Shown in pieces: positions 22,002 to 30,723 of a stretch of 64,000 bases of DNA (position 1 is the first letter of the stretch; every line of letters begins with the position of its first letter). The DNA is from Pelagibacterium nitratireducens (GTDB lineage Bacteria > Pseudomonadota > Alphaproteobacteria > Rhizobiales > Devosiaceae). The DNA lies in contig NZ_CP146275.1 of assembly GCF_037044555.1 (NCBI RefSeq), positions 1 to 64,000 on the forward strand, read 5' to 3'. The notes under the pieces are model-generated. The model saw only the letters and a list, made by a program, of their open reading frames with translations, searched no databases and was not told the origin of the DNA. The position numbers were made by a program, and so were the translations under genes.

Positions 22002-22441
22002 CTGTCCCTGGTCTTGTCCTTCAGGGGAATTGCGTAAAGTTCGAGGCGGTGGTCGACAAGCTTGTAGCCGAGCTTTTTGGCGATCACTTCCTGAATGGCC
22101 TCGATCTCTTCGTTGCGGAATTCGATGACCTTGCCCGAGCGGATGTCGATCAGATGATCGTGGTGTTCGTCGGGGATCTGCTCGAACCGGGCGCGGCCGT
22201 CCTTGAAATCGTGCTTGGTGACAAGCCCCGCTTCCTCGAACAGATTGACGGTCCGATAGACCGTGGAGAGCGAAATGCGCGGATCGATGGCCGAGGCGCG
22301 GCGGTAGAGCTCTTCGACGTCGGGGTGGTCTGTGGCCGCTTCGAGGACGCGGGCGATCACCCGGCGCTGGTCGGTCATGCGCATGTTGCGCGTCACGCAT
22401 TGCTCTTCAAGCGTTGCTTCGGTGAAAGGCTCGTTGCCCAT
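21998..22441 (-). CDS. Fur-family metalloregulator (Fur/Mur type)
   Basis: 147-residue metal-responsive repressor; an upstream ATG at 22456 lacks a ribosome site. The winged-helix domain (about 15-80) has the recognition segment ISLSTVYRTVNLFEE, and the dimer/metal domain has the HHDHLIDI motif. The C-terminal CxxC of zinc-type Fur is absent. In rhizobia the fur ortholog at this locus is the manganese regulator Mur, so iron versus manganese is open. It is cotranscribed with rimI upstream and plsC downstream, with the 107-bp repeat between. Confidence 0.9.
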   Translation of the reverse strand: MGNEPFTEATLEEQCVTRNMRMTDQRRVIARVLEAATDHPDVEELYRRASAIDPRISLSTVYRTVNLFEEAGLVTKHDFKDGRARFEQIPDEHHDHLIDIRSGKVIEFRNEEIEAIQEVIAKKLGYKLVDHRLELYAIPLKDKTRDS

Positions 22442-22477
22442 GCCCGCCTCGCGCATCTGTGCCGATAGGTGATCGGG

Positions 22478-22957
22478 TTAGCCGATCGGCGCGGCCATGA
22501 CAAGGGCGGTGGCGGCGCTGCCATCGGGCTTCGGGTAATAGCCCTTGCGGGTGCCGATATCGGCAAAGCCGAAGCGCCGATAGAGCGCGATGGCCGGCGC
22601 GTTGGTTTCATCGACTTCGAGAAAGAGCGTTCTGACCGGGCTCATGGCCAGATCGGCAAAGGCCGCGCCAAGCAGCGCGCGCCCGAGACCGCGGCTGCGT
22701 TTTCTGGGATCCACCGCTATGGTGAGCAATTCGCTCTCGTCGCCGGAAATGCGCAGCATGGCAAAGCCGGAAATGATGCGTTTGGCGTCGGTTGCGATAT
22801 AGGCGGGGGTGGTTTTGGGATCGGCAAGATAGGCTGCGAAATCGGACGTGGGCCAGCCGCGATAAAAGCCCTGGGCATGCAGTTTTGCCAGAGCGGCAGC
22901 GTCGCGGGTTTCGCCGCGCGCGATGTGCAGGCCGTTGGGGGCCGTCCAGAAATTCAT
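22478..22957 (-). CDS. rimI: Ribosomal-protein-alanine N-acetyltransferase RimI-like
   Basis: 159-residue GNAT. The acetyl-CoA loop is RSRGLGRALLGAAF (Q/RxxGxG/A form), followed by LFLEVDETNAPAIALYRRFGF, which is the standard RimI C-terminal half. It overlaps the tsaB stop by 4 bp (ATGA), and tsaB-rimI coupling is common. RimI acetylates the N-terminal alanine of ribosomal protein S18 in E. coli. Assignment as RimI rests on this context and length. Confidence 0.88.
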   Translation of the reverse strand: MNFWTAPNGLHIARGETRDAAALAKLHAQGFYRGWPTSDFAAYLADPKTTPAYIATDAKRIISGFAMLRISGDESELLTIAVDPRKRSRGLGRALLGAAFADLAMSPVRTLFLEVDETNAPAIALYRRFGFADIGTRKGYYPKPDGSAATALVMAAPIG

Positions 22958-23550
22958 TTGCGTGCCACCCCGAAGCCGAGCTGGGGTTTGGCGTCGGCGG
23001 CGCGGATATAGGTGGGATCGGGGGGGAAATCGATGGCGCGCGCGCGGGAGGCAAAAGCGGCCATACGCGCGATATCGATCATCGGATCGTCCGGCGTTGT
23101 GCGGGCGGCGACCTGGAGGATCTGTTTGAGATCGACGAGGTCTGCCTTGTCACGTGGCTTGCCGGGGGCCGAAAAGCTCTGGCGATAGGCTTCGCCGCGC
23201 TTGGCATCGACGATCAATTCGCACGGCCCCTGGCGCGAGAGCGAAAGGGCGAGCAGAGAGGGGATGCCGATGACCGGGATATCGAGCGCAAGGCCGAGCC
23301 CTCGGGCTGTCGAAAGGCCGATGCGCAGGCCGGTAAACGAGCCGGGGCCGGTGGAAACCGCAATGCGACTGAGGGCGTTATAGGTCAGCCCGCACCGGTC
23401 CAGAAGCGTCCCGATGGCGCCGAAGATGATTTCGGCGTGACCCTTTGCGATGTCGCGAATTTCGGTTTCCAGGGTGCCGTTCGACAAGACAAGCGCCAGT
23501 TGCAGGCGGTCGCGGGCTGTATCAATGGCAAGGGTGACGGGCGTGCTCAT
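22954..23550 (-). CDS. tsaB: tRNA threonylcarbamoyladenosine biosynthesis protein TsaB
   Basis: Inactive TsaD paralog that supports t6A37 synthesis with TsaD and TsaE. The start is the ATG at 23550 (MSTPVTLAIDTARDRLQLAL), 198 residues; an open frame of twelve codons upstream lacks homology. The ASKHA motifs AIDTA at the N-terminus and GPGSFTGLRIGLSTARGL (about 69-86) are typical. It is first in the leftward tsaB-rimI-fur-plsC-miaB-phoH-ybeY-corC series. Confidence 0.93.
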   Translation of the reverse strand: MSTPVTLAIDTARDRLQLALVLSNGTLETEIRDIAKGHAEIIFGAIGTLLDRCGLTYNALSRIAVSTGPGSFTGLRIGLSTARGLGLALDIPVIGIPSLLALSLSRQGPCELIVDAKRGEAYRQSFSAPGKPRDKADLVDLKQILQVAARTTPDDPMIDIARMAAFASRARAIDFPPDPTYIRAADAKPQLGFGVARK

Positions 23551-23573
23551 GGCGGTTTCGATAGGCCGAAACG

Positions 23574-23610
23574 AAAAACCCCGCAAGCGGTTTGGGCTTG
23601 CGGGGTTTTT
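23574..23610 (-). terminator. Strong terminator between nfu and tsaB
   Basis: AAAAACCCCGCAAGC (23574-23588) and GCTTGCGGGGTTTTT (23596-23610) give a perfect 15-bp stem with a 7-nt loop and T-runs on both strands. It ends the leftward nfu transcript, so the tsaB operon must have its own promoter in the short space that follows. Confidence 0.9.
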
Positions 23611-23673
23611 GTGTGGCTGCGTTGGCAGCCCCGTAAGGCGTGAGGCCTATTGGTATGATTTGAACGCAGGTTT

Positions 23674-24240
23674 TTAGATCTGCTGAACCTGTTCAACGCC
23701 GGGAACGAAATGACGCAGCAGGTTTTCGATGCCCGATTTGAGCGTCGCGGTCGATGACGGGCAGCCCGAGCAGGCGCCCTGCATGTGCAGGAAGACCGTG
23801 CCTTCCTTATACCCCTTGAAGGTAATGTCGCCGCCGTCCATGGCGACTGCGGGGCGGACGCGGGTAGCGAGGAGTTCCTTGATGACTTCGACGGTTTCGG
23901 CGTCATCATCTTCGAAAAATTCATCGCCCGTATCGACAGGCTCGGACGCTGCGCCTTCGGCGAGAATGGGCTTGCCGCTCATGAAATGTTCCATGACGGC
24001 GCCCAGAATGGCGGGCTTTATGTGCGCCCAATCAATGGGTTCGTCCTTGGTCACCGATACGAAATCGGAGCCCAGAAACACACCCGAAACACCATCGACG
24101 GAAAACAGGGCCGAAGCGAGCGGGGAGTTGCGGGCCATATCGGCGTCGCGGAAATCGCGCGGTTCGCCGGGCAGCACGTCGCGGCCGGGGAGGAATTTGA
24201 GCGTTGCCGGATTGGGGGTAGCTTCGGTCTGGATGAACAT
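23674..24240 (-). CDS. NifU/Nfu-type Fe-S cluster carrier
   Basis: 188-residue scaffold/carrier that delivers 4Fe-4S clusters to target enzymes. The Nfu N-terminal domain begins MFIQTEATPNPATLKFLPG (about 1-88). An acidic linker (EFFEDDDAETVE) leads to the NifU C-terminal domain with the cluster-ligating GACSGCPSS (CxxC) near residue 160. The length and layout are those of mitochondrial and rhizobial Nfu proteins. It is a single gene with its own terminator. Confidence 0.93.
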   Translation of the reverse strand: MFIQTEATPNPATLKFLPGRDVLPGEPRDFRDADMARNSPLASALFSVDGVSGVFLGSDFVSVTKDEPIDWAHIKPAILGAVMEHFMSGKPILAEGAASEPVDTGDEFFEDDDAETVEVIKELLATRVRPAVAMDGGDITFKGYKEGTVFLHMQGACSGCPSSTATLKSGIENLLRHFVPGVEQVQQI

Positions 24241-24360
24241 TTTTCCGCCTCTCGAGGCTCTTTAGAATTATTCCAAGTTGGTTTGGAAGATAATCCTTTT
24301 GCAGACAAATGCAAGAGGCTGGGAGGGTGCGGCGGCGCGGGGGTGGCATCTTCCACCATC

Positions 24361-24428
24361 GTCATCCCGGGCGAAGGCCGGGGTGACAGCGGGTGGGTTT
24401 GACGGGGCTGGGTCCAGGGCCGGGATAG
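24361..24428. repeat. GTCATCCCGGGC-type dispersed palindrome (single copy)
   Basis: The 216-bp gap between nfu and the Usp gene contains GTCATCCCGGG (24361-24371) opposite CCGGGGTGAC (24378-24387), then a CTGGGTCCAGGGCCGGGATA stretch (24409-24428). The same sequence family, with better symmetry, occurs as an inverted pair at 27761-27866. Nothing else is seen in this gap. Confidence 0.55.
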
Positions 24429-24456
24429 GCCGCTACACCAGCGGGCATGACCCCAT

Positions 24457-24951
24457 TCAGCACAATGCGGCGAGATCGGCGTCCGAAATGGTGCCGGGAA
24501 CCACGGTGACCGGAACGCGGAACGCGTTGGCGCCGCGTGCGGCGATCGAGGCAACGAGAGGGCCGGGGCCTTCCGAGGAATCCGCGGCCGCGAGCACGAG
24601 AATGGCGACGGCGGGGTCCTCGGCGATGTGGGCCTCGATGGCGTCGGTCTTTTTGCCCTCGCGAATCACGCGTTCGACCTTGATCGAACCGAAGGCGGCG
24701 ATGTTGGCGGCGTAGCGGGCCTGCAGCGCTTCGATATTTTCGTAGGCCTCGGCGCGCATCACCTCTTCGACACCCAGCCAGTGCTGGAAATTGTCGGGCT
24801 CGATGATCGAGAGCAAGGCCACTGTGCCGCCGGTACGGCGCACGCGCAGGGCGGCAAAGGTGACCGCCTTGGCGCATTCGGGGCTTTCGTCCACGACGAC
24901 CAGGAACTTGCGTTTGTATTCGTCGTCGTAGCGATCCTGGGTGTCGGGCAA
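24457..24951 (-). CDS. Universal stress protein (UspA family)
   Basis: 164 residues. The Usp fold opens with FLVVVDESPECAKAVTFAA (about 16-34) and closes near the C-terminus. The usual ATP-binding glycine motif (G-x2-G-x9-G-S/T) is not evident, as the region reads AARGANAFRVPVTVVPG, so it may be a non-ATP-binding member. The only plausible start is a TTG at 24951, since a stop lies a few codons upstream. It is downstream of trpS by about 90 bp. Function unknown beyond the family. Confidence 0.82.
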   Translation of the reverse strand: MPDTQDRYDDEYKRKFLVVVDESPECAKAVTFAALRVRRTGGTVALLSIIEPDNFQHWLGVEEVMRAEAYENIEALQARYAANIAAFGSIKVERVIREGKKTDAIEAHIAEDPAVAILVLAAADSSEGPGPLVASIAARGANAFRVPVTVVPGTISDADLAALC

Positions 24952-25039
24952 GCGCTTTTGTCCGGAGCTGATTTAGGGATGGCGATGCTGCCACAGCGCG
25001 CGATGGGCGCGCAAGTGGCTCCATGATGTCCAATTGTGC

Positions 25040-26074
25040 TCAGCGAATAAAGCCCACAATGTCGCGGACTTCGAGCATGGTTTTCGCGGCGATCTCGCGG
25101 GCCCTGTCGGCGCCATTGCGCAGGATGGTTTCGATCTGGGCCGGGTCGGCGACCAGCCGGCGCATTTCGTCGGCCTGGGGGGCGAGAACCGAAACGGCGA
25201 GATCGGCAAGGGCGGGCTTGAAGGCGCCGAACCCTTGTCCGCCATATTCGGCCAGCACCTCGGCGACCGATTTGTCCGAAAGCGCGGCGTAGATGCCGAC
25301 CAGATTGGCCGCTTCGGGACGGTTTTCCAGGCCCTTTTCTTCACTGGGCAACGCGTCGGCGTCGGACTTGGCCTTCTTGATCTTTCTGGTGATCGTTTCG
25401 GCGTCGTCCATCAGATAGATGGTGGCCATGTCCGAGCCGGATTCGGACTTGCTCATCTTCTTTGTCCCATCGCGCAGGCTCATCACCCGTGTGGCCGGGC
25501 CGGTGATGACCGGTTCGGGGAGCGGGAAATACGCCTCGTCGAGCCCGTTGGCGGCGATCGAGGGGGCAAAGTCGTGATTGAACTTGGCGGCGATGTCGCG
25601 GGAGAGTTCGAGATGCTGTTTCTGATCCTCGCCGACCGGAACGTGAGTACCCTTATAGAGCAGGATGTCGGCGGCCATCAGCGAAGGGTAGGCGAACAGG
25701 CCCAGCGAGACGTTTTCGGAATTTTTGCCCGCCTTGTCCTTGAACTGGGTCATGCGGCTCATCCAACCCATGCGCGCCACGCAATTGAATACCCAGGCCA
25801 GTTCGGCGTGTTCGGCAACCTGGGACTGGTTGAAGATGATGTGGGCGGAAGGATCGACGCCGGCCGCGATATAGGCGGCGGCGATTTCATAGGTCCAGCG
25901 CTTGAGATCGGCGGGGTCCTGCCAGACGGTGATCGCATGCATATCGACGACGCAATAGATGCACTCGAAATCGTTCTGCAGCGGCACGAAACGGCGGATG
26001 GCGCCGAGATAATTGCCGAGATGCAGATCGCCCGAGGGCTTGATGCCGGAAAAGACGCGATCGGTGAAAGGCAT
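25040..26074 (-). CDS. trpS: Tryptophanyl-tRNA synthetase
   Basis: Class I aminoacyl-tRNA synthetase, 344 residues, charging tRNA-Trp. The HIGH motif appears as [12 protein letters not shown] (about 14-25) and the KMSKS loop as KKMSKSES (about 209-216). The C-terminal anticodon-recognition helices follow. It lies 68 bp after murJ on the same strand, a frequent alphaproteobacterial neighbourhood. Confidence 0.97.
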   Translation of the reverse strand: MPFTDRVFSGIKPSGDLHLGNYLGAIRRFVPLQNDFECIYCVVDMHAITVWQDPADLKRWTYEIAAAYIAAGVDPSAHIIFNQSQVAEHAELAWVFNCVARMGWMSRMTQFKDKAGKNSENVSLGLFAYPSLMAADILLYKGTHVPVGEDQKQHLELSRDIAAKFNHDFAPSIAANGLDEAYFPLPEPVITGPATRVMSLRDGTKKMSKSESGSDMATIYLMDDAETITRKIKKAKSDADALPSEEKGLENRPEAANLVGIYAALSDKSVAEVLAEYGGQGFGAFKPALADLAVSVLAPQADEMRRLVADPAQIETILRNGADRAREIAAKTMLEVRDIVGFIR

Positions 26075-26141
26075 TGGACTTACGGTCCCTTAATGTTTGA
26101 CGAAACATGCCCGGAAACGGGCAGCACAAGGGTTTAGAGCC

Positions 26142-27704
26142 TCAGCGCCGCCGCCGCAAGCGCCCGAGAACCGCGCCGAGCGGCTGGACGCCGCTGACAT
26201 GGAGCAGCGCGAAATAAAGCCCGGCGCCCAGAGCGCAGATGGCAAGCAGGGCCAGCGCCTGAAGCGGGAAGAAAAAGCCCGGGGCAAAGACCGGGCCGGC
26301 AAAAAGAGCCAGCCCCCACAGCGCCAACCCCATGACAATGGCGACGCCGAGCGTGCCGGCAAGGGTCAGACCCTCGCCGCCTGCGAGCCGGAAATGGCCG
26401 CGCCGGGCCAGGAACAGGACGAGTAGGCCCACATTGACCCATGCGGAGGTCGAAGTGGCCAGCGCGATGCCGATGTGTTGGAGGTGCGGGAACAGGGCCA
26501 GCGAAATGGCGATGTTGACCACCAGCGACACCCCGGCAATCAGCGTCGGGGTCCTGGTGTCCTTGCGTGAGAAAAAGCCCGGCTGGAGAACGCGGACCAG
26601 CACGAAGGCCGGCAGGCCGAGCGAAAAGCCCATCAGCGTGTGGGAGACGGCAACCGTTGCCGTCGCATCGAAGGCGCCGCGCTCGAACAGGACCCGCACG
26701 ATGGGTTCGGCCAGCGCAAAGAGCGCGACTGCGGCGGGCAGGGTCAGGACCATGGAAAGCTGGAGGGCCTGGCTTTGGGACGCCCGGGCCTCGACGTCGC
26801 GGCCCGAAGAGAGGTGGCGCGAAAGCTCGGGCAGCAGCACCGTGCCGATGGCGATGCCGATGATGCCGAGGGGAAGCTGATAAAGCCTGTCGGCGTTGGC
26901 GATAATCGCGATGGCGGCATCGGCCTGGGAAGCGATGACGGTGCCCACGAAAATATTGATCTGGATGATACCGCCCGCCGCGATGGCCGGCAGCGCCAGC
27001 AGCCAGAAGCGGCGCACTTCATCGGTATAGCGCGGTATGCCGATGGCGGGCAGGAAGCCGGCGCGGCGGATGGTGAAAAACACCAGAGCCAGTTGCGCGA
27101 CACCGCCGGCCATGGCCGCAACCCCGAGCCAGAAGGCGACATCGGCGGGGTTCTCCAGCGTCCAGACGGCAAGGGGGACCAGAACAGCGATGTTGACGAG
27201 GTTCAAGAGCACCGGAGCGAAGGCGGCGGCAAAGAATTTGCCCAGCGAATTGAGGATCGCGCCATAGGCCGCCATGAGCGACATGCAGGCGAGATAGGGA
27301 AACATGATGCGCGAGAGAAAAACCGTCAGCTCGAATTTTTCGGGATCGGCCACAAAACCGGGGACGAACACCATCATCACCGGCTCCATGAAGATTTCGG
27401 CGAGGATGGTGACGATCAGAATAGCGGCGACCAGCCAGCTCATGATGCGGCCGGCCAGTTTTTTGGCACCGTCCGTCCCATCGGTTTCCAGCGCGCCGGA
27501 AAACATGGGAACGAAGGCGGTATTGAATGCCCCTTCGGCAAACAGGCGCCGGAACAGATTGGGCAGGCGGAAGGCGGCCTGGAAGGCATCGGCGGCGGGG
27601 CCGATACCGAGAACGGCGGCGATCAGCGCGTCACGGACAAAGCCGAAAACGCGCGAGAGCAGGGTAAGCCCGCCCACGCTCATGGTGTTGCGAAAGAGGC
27701 TCAT
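26142..27704 (-). CDS. murJ: Lipid II flippase MurJ (MviN)
   Basis: Inner-membrane protein of 520 residues that moves lipid II to the periplasm for peptidoglycan assembly. The N-terminal signature MSVGGLTLLSRVFGFVRDAL and about fourteen hydrophobic segments are present, with conserved GRDVEARASQSQALQ in the middle cytoplasmic region. The start is the ATG at 27704. It ends with an Arg-rich cytoplasmic tail. It is between glnD and trpS. Confidence 0.96.
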   Translation of the reverse strand: MSLFRNTMSVGGLTLLSRVFGFVRDALIAAVLGIGPAADAFQAAFRLPNLFRRLFAEGAFNTAFVPMFSGALETDGTDGAKKLAGRIMSWLVAAILIVTILAEIFMEPVMMVFVPGFVADPEKFELTVFLSRIMFPYLACMSLMAAYGAILNSLGKFFAAAFAPVLLNLVNIAVLVPLAVWTLENPADVAFWLGVAAMAGGVAQLALVFFTIRRAGFLPAIGIPRYTDEVRRFWLLALPAIAAGGIIQINIFVGTVIASQADAAIAIIANADRLYQLPLGIIGIAIGTVLLPELSRHLSSGRDVEARASQSQALQLSMVLTLPAAVALFALAEPIVRVLFERGAFDATATVAVSHTLMGFSLGLPAFVLVRVLQPGFFSRKDTRTPTLIAGVSLVVNIAISLALFPHLQHIGIALATSTSAWVNVGLLVLFLARRGHFRLAGGEGLTLAGTLGVAIVMGLALWGLALFAGPVFAPGFFFPLQALALLAICALGAGLYFALLHVSGVQPLGAVLGRLRRRR

Positions 27705-27760
27705 GGGCGGGGGGCCGGCAATTCGATGGGGCGTGCGGGCACGATCCCAATTTGTGCTGA

Positions 27761-27866
27761 GTTTACTGGATCCCGGCTCAAGGCCGGGATGACAGCAGAG
27801 GTAGTGGGGGAAAATTCTCCAAATTCCCGATCGTCATCCCGGGCAAGGACCCGGGATCCAGTAAAC
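27761..27866. repeat. Inverted pair of GGATCCCGGG palindromes
   Basis: The 229-bp glnD-murJ gap carries GTTTACTGGATCCCGG (27761-27776) with CCGGGATGAC (27784-27793), and its near-exact inverse GTCATCCCGGGC (27833-27844) with CCCGGGATCCAGTAAAC (27850-27866). The two 33-nt units can pair with each other or fold singly. The GTCATCCCGG...GGATCCAGT sequence is a well-known dispersed repeat of alphaproteobacterial genomes (recollection). Confidence 0.7.
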
Positions 27867-27933
27867 CCCATAGTGGCAAAGGGGGCCGACCGACGACATT
27901 GAACTGGAGCCCCCACCGACCAGAATGGAGTGC

Positions 27934-30723
27934 TCACGCTGAAGCCTTTTCGCGGCGGGCGGGGACGAAGACCGCTTCGAGGGCTTCGTGGATGCGTTTC
28001 TGGCGGACCTTTGAGGTGATCTTTCCGCCCGTCAGATCGGTGACGTAGAAAACGTCGACCGCCTTTTCGCCATAGGTGCCGATATGGGCCGAGCCTATGG
28101 TGAGGTTGAGATCGGAGAGCGCGCGGGTCAGGTGATAGAGCAGGCCGGTGCGGTCGAGGCCGGAAATCTCGATGACGGTGAACTTGTCCGAAAGCGCATT
28201 GGAGATGAAGATCTCGGTGGGGACCGAAAAGGGCTTGAGACGCCGGTTGTAACGCGAATCGACGCCAAGGTCGGCGGGGAGGTATTTGCGGCCTTCGAGC
28301 AAGGCCTTGACCATGTCGGTGATGCGCGAGGCCCTGATCTTTTCGTCTTCATCGGACGTGAAAGCGCGGCGCAGGCGGAAGGTATCGAGCGCGTAGCCAT
28401 CCTTGGTGTTGAAGATCTGCGCGCCGATGATCGAGGCATCGGCGGTGGTGCAGGCTCCGGCGATCAGCGAGAGAAGGCGCGGGTGATCGGGGGTGTAGAA
28501 GGTCACCTCTGTGATGCCTTCGAACGCCTTGATGGACGTGAAGCCGGCAAAGCTCGAATTTTTGGCTTCCGCCGCGTCGATCATGCGCGCATGGGCCAGT
28601 TGCAGTTCGGGTTCGGCGCGCAGCCAGTAATTGGGGAACTGGCGCTCGATATAGGCATCGAGCCGGCTGGGGGTCCAATCGGTCAGCCCGACGCGCAAAG
28701 CGTCCTGGGCCTCGATGATCCGGTCGCGCTGGGACACCTGGGAATGGCCGCCCGAGAGCAGCGGTTCGGTGGCGTAATAAAGGGCGCGCAGGAGCGAGCC
28801 CTTCCAGCCGGTCCAGGTGCCAGGACCCACGGCGCGGATGTCGCAGGCGGTGAGAATCATCAGGAGCGCCAGGCGCTGGGGGCTTTGCACGATCTGGGCG
28901 AAATTGCGCGCCGTGTCGGGGTCCTGAATGTCGCGGGACTGGGAAATCTCGCTCATGAGCAGATGGTAGCGCACCAGCCAGGCCACGGTATCGGTTTCGG
29001 CCGCCGAAAGCCCCAGGCGCGGACAAAATTTGCGGGCGATGGCTTCGCCGGCCTCGGAATGATCCTCGGGGCGGCCCTTGGCGATATCGTGGAGGAACAG
29101 GGCCACATAGAGCAGGCGCACATCGGAGAGATGGGGCAACAGCTCGTGGGTGAGGGGTAGCTCGTTTTTCAGCCCGCCATTGGCGATGTCGGCCATGACG
29201 CCGACGGCGCGGATGAGATGCTCGTCCACCGTATAGTGGTGATACATGTTGAACTGCATCAGAGCGACGATCTTGCCGAATTCGGGGACCAGCTTTCCCA
29301 GAACGCCGGACTCGTTCATGCGGCGCAGGATGCGCTCGACCGATTTGGGGCTGGTGAGAATTTCGAGGAAATAAGCGTTGACCCGCTCGTCGGCTCGCAA
29401 TTTCTTGTCGATCAGGCGCATGGAGCGGGTCAAAAGCTTGAGCGCGTCGGGGTGGAACATCACGCCCTCGCGGCCAGCCACCCAGAAGATCTTGACGATA
29501 TTGACCGGGTCTCTTTCGAACACTTCGTCATCGGCGACGGTGATGCGGCCGTGTTCGAGGACGAAATCGGGTTCGCCCCGGATCTGGCGGCGCGCCTTGC
29601 GGAAATTGCCGAACACGCGGCCGAAGGCATCGACCTTTTTGGCGTGGGCGAACTCGAGCGAGGTGCAGAAAATGCGGGTGAGATCGCCCACATCCTTGGC
29701 GACGAGGAAATAGCGCTTCATGAAGCGCTCGACCCCGAGCATGCCGGCGCGGTCGTGATAGCCCATGCGTTCGGCCATTTCCTGCTGGATCTCGAAGGTC
29801 AGCCGGTCATCGGCGCGACCGACGAGGAAGTGCAGATTGCAGCGCACGGCCCAGAGGAAATCCTCGGCGCGCTGGAAGGCGCGATATTCGGTTTTCGAGA
29901 ACACGCCTTTCTCGATCAGTTCGGGATAGGTCTGGACGCGATAGAAATATTTGCCGATCCAATAGAGGGTATTGAGATCGCGCAACCCGCCCTTGCCGTC
30001 CTTGACGTTGGGCTCGACCACGTAGCGGGTGTTGCCCTGGGCATCGTGGCGGGCGTCGCGCTCGGCCATCTTGGCGGCAATGAATTCGGGGCCGGTCTTT
30101 TCCACGATCTCGGTTTCGAAGCGCTCGCGCATCTGGGTGAACAGCATGTCGTCGCCGACCAGAAAGCGGCTTTCGAGCGTTGCGGTGCGCACTGTCATGT
30201 CCGAGCGCGCCATGCGGATGGAATCATCGACCGAGCGGACGGCGTGGCCGACCTTCTGGCCCAGATCCCAGAGCATATAGAGCACGTATTCGGTGACGCT
30301 TTCGCCCCAGGGGGTTTGCTTGTAGGGCAGGATGAACAAGAGATCGATATCGGAGCCGGGGGCCAGCGTGCCGCGGCCATAACCACCCACCGCGGCGATG
30401 GCGAGGGATTCGGCGCCGGAGGGGTTTTCGCGCGGATAAACGTAGCGGGTGGCCCAGAGGTGAGCGGCGGCGATGAGTTCGTCCTGGGCGGCGGCGAGCA
30501 TCTGGGCGCAGCGGGTGCCGCGTCGGTTGGCGACGAGTTCGGCCTCGGCGGCGATGCGGGCGTCCTTGAGGCCCTGACGCAGGGCCGCGAGCAAAGCGGC
30601 GCGGGCGGTCTGGCTGTCGGGCGCGGCATCGCCGATTTCGCGGCGCACGGCAGCGATCAGCGCTTCGGCACTGGGAAGTCCGGCTTTCTTGCGCGCAATC
30701 GGTTCAATGGTCGCCGTCGGCAT
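27934..30723 (-). CDS. glnD: PII uridylyltransferase / uridylyl-removing enzyme GlnD
   Basis: Bifunctional nitrogen sensor that uridylylates PII proteins at low glutamine and reverses this at high glutamine. 929 residues from the ATG at 30723, which has an AAAAGG site; a second ATG lies at 30744 inside mutS. Domains: nucleotidyltransferase with PGSDIDLLF (about 120), GlnE/PII-UT helical domain, HD domain with [16 protein letters not shown] (about 510), and two C-terminal ACT domains (about 720-920). It overlaps mutS by 20 bp. glnD-murJ-trpS order is typical for Rhizobiales. Confidence 0.96.
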   Translation of the reverse strand: MPTATIEPIARKKAGLPSAEALIAAVRREIGDAAPDSQTARAALLAALRQGLKDARIAAEAELVANRRGTRCAQMLAAAQDELIAAAHLWATRYVYPRENPSGAESLAIAAVGGYGRGTLAPGSDIDLLFILPYKQTPWGESVTEYVLYMLWDLGQKVGHAVRSVDDSIRMARSDMTVRTATLESRFLVGDDMLFTQMRERFETEIVEKTGPEFIAAKMAERDARHDAQGNTRYVVEPNVKDGKGGLRDLNTLYWIGKYFYRVQTYPELIEKGVFSKTEYRAFQRAEDFLWAVRCNLHFLVGRADDRLTFEIQQEMAERMGYHDRAGMLGVERFMKRYFLVAKDVGDLTRIFCTSLEFAHAKKVDAFGRVFGNFRKARRQIRGEPDFVLEHGRITVADDEVFERDPVNIVKIFWVAGREGVMFHPDALKLLTRSMRLIDKKLRADERVNAYFLEILTSPKSVERILRRMNESGVLGKLVPEFGKIVALMQFNMYHHYTVDEHLIRAVGVMADIANGGLKNELPLTHELLPHLSDVRLLYVALFLHDIAKGRPEDHSEAGEAIARKFCPRLGLSAAETDTVAWLVRYHLLMSEISQSRDIQDPDTARNFAQIVQSPQRLALLMILTACDIRAVGPGTWTGWKGSLLRALYYATEPLLSGGHSQVSQRDRIIEAQDALRVGLTDWTPSRLDAYIERQFPNYWLRAEPELQLAHARMIDAAEAKNSSFAGFTSIKAFEGITEVTFYTPDHPRLLSLIAGACTTADASIIGAQIFNTKDGYALDTFRLRRAFTSDEDEKIRASRITDMVKALLEGRKYLPADLGVDSRYNRRLKPFSVPTEIFISNALSDKFTVIEISGLDRTGLLYHLTRALSDLNLTIGSAHIGTYGEKAVDVFYVTDLTGGKITSKVRQKRIHEALEAVFVPARREKASA